Source: an uncultured Alphaproteobacteria bacterium
GTDB taxonomy: Bacteria > Pseudomonadota > Alphaproteobacteria > Rs-D84
NCBI GenBank assembly: GCA_944390185.1
Contig: CALXPA010000046.1
Coordinates: 1-6,899, forward strand
DNA: 6,899 nucleotides
Direction of reading: 5' to 3'
The notes under the pieces were generated by a model. That model was not told the DNA's origin, did no database searches, and worked only from the letters and a program-made list of their open reading frames with translations. A program made the position numbers and the translations under genes. This document shows positions 6,604 through 6,899 of this stretch, one piece after another. Each line of letters starts with the position of its first letter. Position 1 is the stretch's first letter.

Positions 6604-6643
6604 TTGTATCAAGTCATTCATGTCAACAATTTCATTGTATCAA
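6604..6643. repeat. Two direct copies of TTGTATCAA upstream of the outer-membrane protein gene
   Basis: Identical 9-mers at 6604-6612 and 6635-6643 start 31 bases apart, close to three helical turns. Each is a small inverted repeat (TTG-TAT-CAA). The upper copy overlaps the candidate -10 box and the lower lies in the leader, an arrangement expected for a repressor operator pair. The regulator is unknown. Confidence 0.4.
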
Positions 6644-6666
6644 ATAGAAACATAACTTTGCATAGG
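6634..6666 (-). promoter_or_regulatory. Candidate promoter of the small outer-membrane protein gene
   Basis: On the minus strand TACAAT (6634-6639) is preceded 19 bases upstream by CCTATGCA (6659-6666), which gives TGCAAA as a weak -35 with a 17-base spacer. Transcription would start near 6627, about 44 bases before the ATG. The layout matches that before the oleate hydratase gene. Confidence 0.4.
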
Positions 6667-6677
6667 TATGGATACCT
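6664..6677. promoter_or_regulatory. Palindrome AGGTAT-GG-ATACCT, possible operator
   Basis: Six-base perfect arms flank a 2-base centre. The palindrome overlaps the upstream edge of the -35-like box of the outer-membrane protein gene, so it could bind a dimeric regulator. It could also be chance; no second copy is seen in the window. Confidence 0.3.
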
Positions 6678-6723
6678 GGGAAAAAAGATGCCCTTGGCCA
6701 ACACCCGCCATATACAAAAGGTC

Positions 6724-6751
6724 TTGCATTTATTGAAAAACGTTCTATAAT
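6724..6751 (+). promoter_or_regulatory. Promoter of the tRNA-Lys gene
   Basis: TTGCAT (6724-6729), a 16-base spacer and a perfect TATAAT (6746-6751) are followed by a C-rich stretch, TACGCCC, as often seen at stable-RNA promoters under growth control. Transcription would begin near 6758, giving a 5' leader of about 39 bases for RNase P to remove. Confidence 0.7.
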
Positions 6752-6796
6752 TACGCCCAGTCAACTAGGTTGGCGACATTAATAGTTAATGACCCC

Positions 6797-6872
6797 GGGT
6801 GCGTAGCTCAGTTGGTAGAGCAACTGACTCTTAATCAGTGGGTCCAGGGTTCGAGTCCCTGCGCGCCCACCA
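6797..6872 (+). tRNA. tRNA-Lys, anticodon CUU
   Basis: This 76-base gene folds as a full cloverleaf. The acceptor stem GGGTGCG pairs with CGCGCCC with one T-G pair. The D stem is GCTC/GAGC, the anticodon stem ACTGA/TCAGT, and the loop CTCTTAA carries CTT at 6830-6832. The TPsiC stem is CAGGG/CCCTG with the TTCGAGT loop. A discriminator A (6869) precedes a genomically encoded CCA (6870-6872). It inserts Lys at AAG codons. It has its own promoter and terminator, so it is transcribed alone. Confidence 0.98.
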
Positions 6873-6877
6873 CAGAC

Positions 6878-6899
6878 AAACCGCATTTGCGGTTTTTTT
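6878..6899 (+). terminator. Intrinsic terminator of tRNA-Lys
   Basis: A 7-bp stem (AAACCGC/GCGGTTT) with an ATTT loop runs into a T-tract that continues to the window edge. It starts 5 bases after the CCA end of the tRNA. Confidence 0.9.

Noticed and set aside
6583..6621. A 13-codon N-terminal extension of the small outer-membrane protein
   Set aside because: The inner ATG has AGGAG at correct spacing and begins a textbook signal peptide. The extension would cover the ribosome site and place polar residues before the signal.
6621..6626. A perfect TTGACA on the minus strand as -35 box of the outer-membrane protein gene
   Set aside because: At 17 bases downstream there is only CAAAAC, and a start there would fall inside the ribosome site. 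The upstream TACAAT fits better.

Overview
The window comes from a Gram-negative bacterium. Three genes encode secreted envelope proteins: an autotransporter-type barrel and a small porin-like barrel, both ending in the C-terminal Phe typical of outer-membrane proteins, and a lipobox lipoprotein. The style (GatB of the transamidation pathway, MiaB, moderate GC, many small barrel proteins) would suit a host-associated alphaproteobacterium. That assignment is an inference and no gene here proves it.

Layout. Bases 1-1801 (+) hold the 3' end of gatB, a 57-residue unrecognised small gene, and miaB, packed as one translation-accuracy operon. The small gene ends 2 bases before miaB, and miaB has no visible Shine-Dalgarno sequence, so the two look translationally coupled. 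From 1807 to 6582 four genes lie on the minus strand. In transcription order they are a small outer-membrane beta-barrel protein (5974-6582), an oleate hydratase/MCRA-family flavoprotein (4191-5816), a SodC-like lipoprotein lacking most metal ligands (3484-4029), and an autotransporter-type protein (1807-3378). The first three each end in a strong intrinsic terminator, so they look like separate units. The last converges on miaB with 5 bases between stop codons and no terminator. At the right edge a plus-strand tRNA-Lys(CUU) has a perfect -10 box and its own terminator.

How the genes relate. gatB, miaB and tRNA-Lys belong to translation. The four minus-strand genes are envelope or membrane-lipid genes: two barrels, a lipoprotein and an enzyme acting on unsaturated fatty acids. 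I see no evidence for one dedicated new system. The most notable items are the oleate hydratase with Met where the catalytic Glu is expected, the SodC-like pseudoenzyme lipoprotein, the small gene coupled to miaB, and shared non-coding elements upstream of the minus-strand genes. No CRISPR array, insertion sequence or phage gene was seen, and no stretch over 300 bases lacks a gene.
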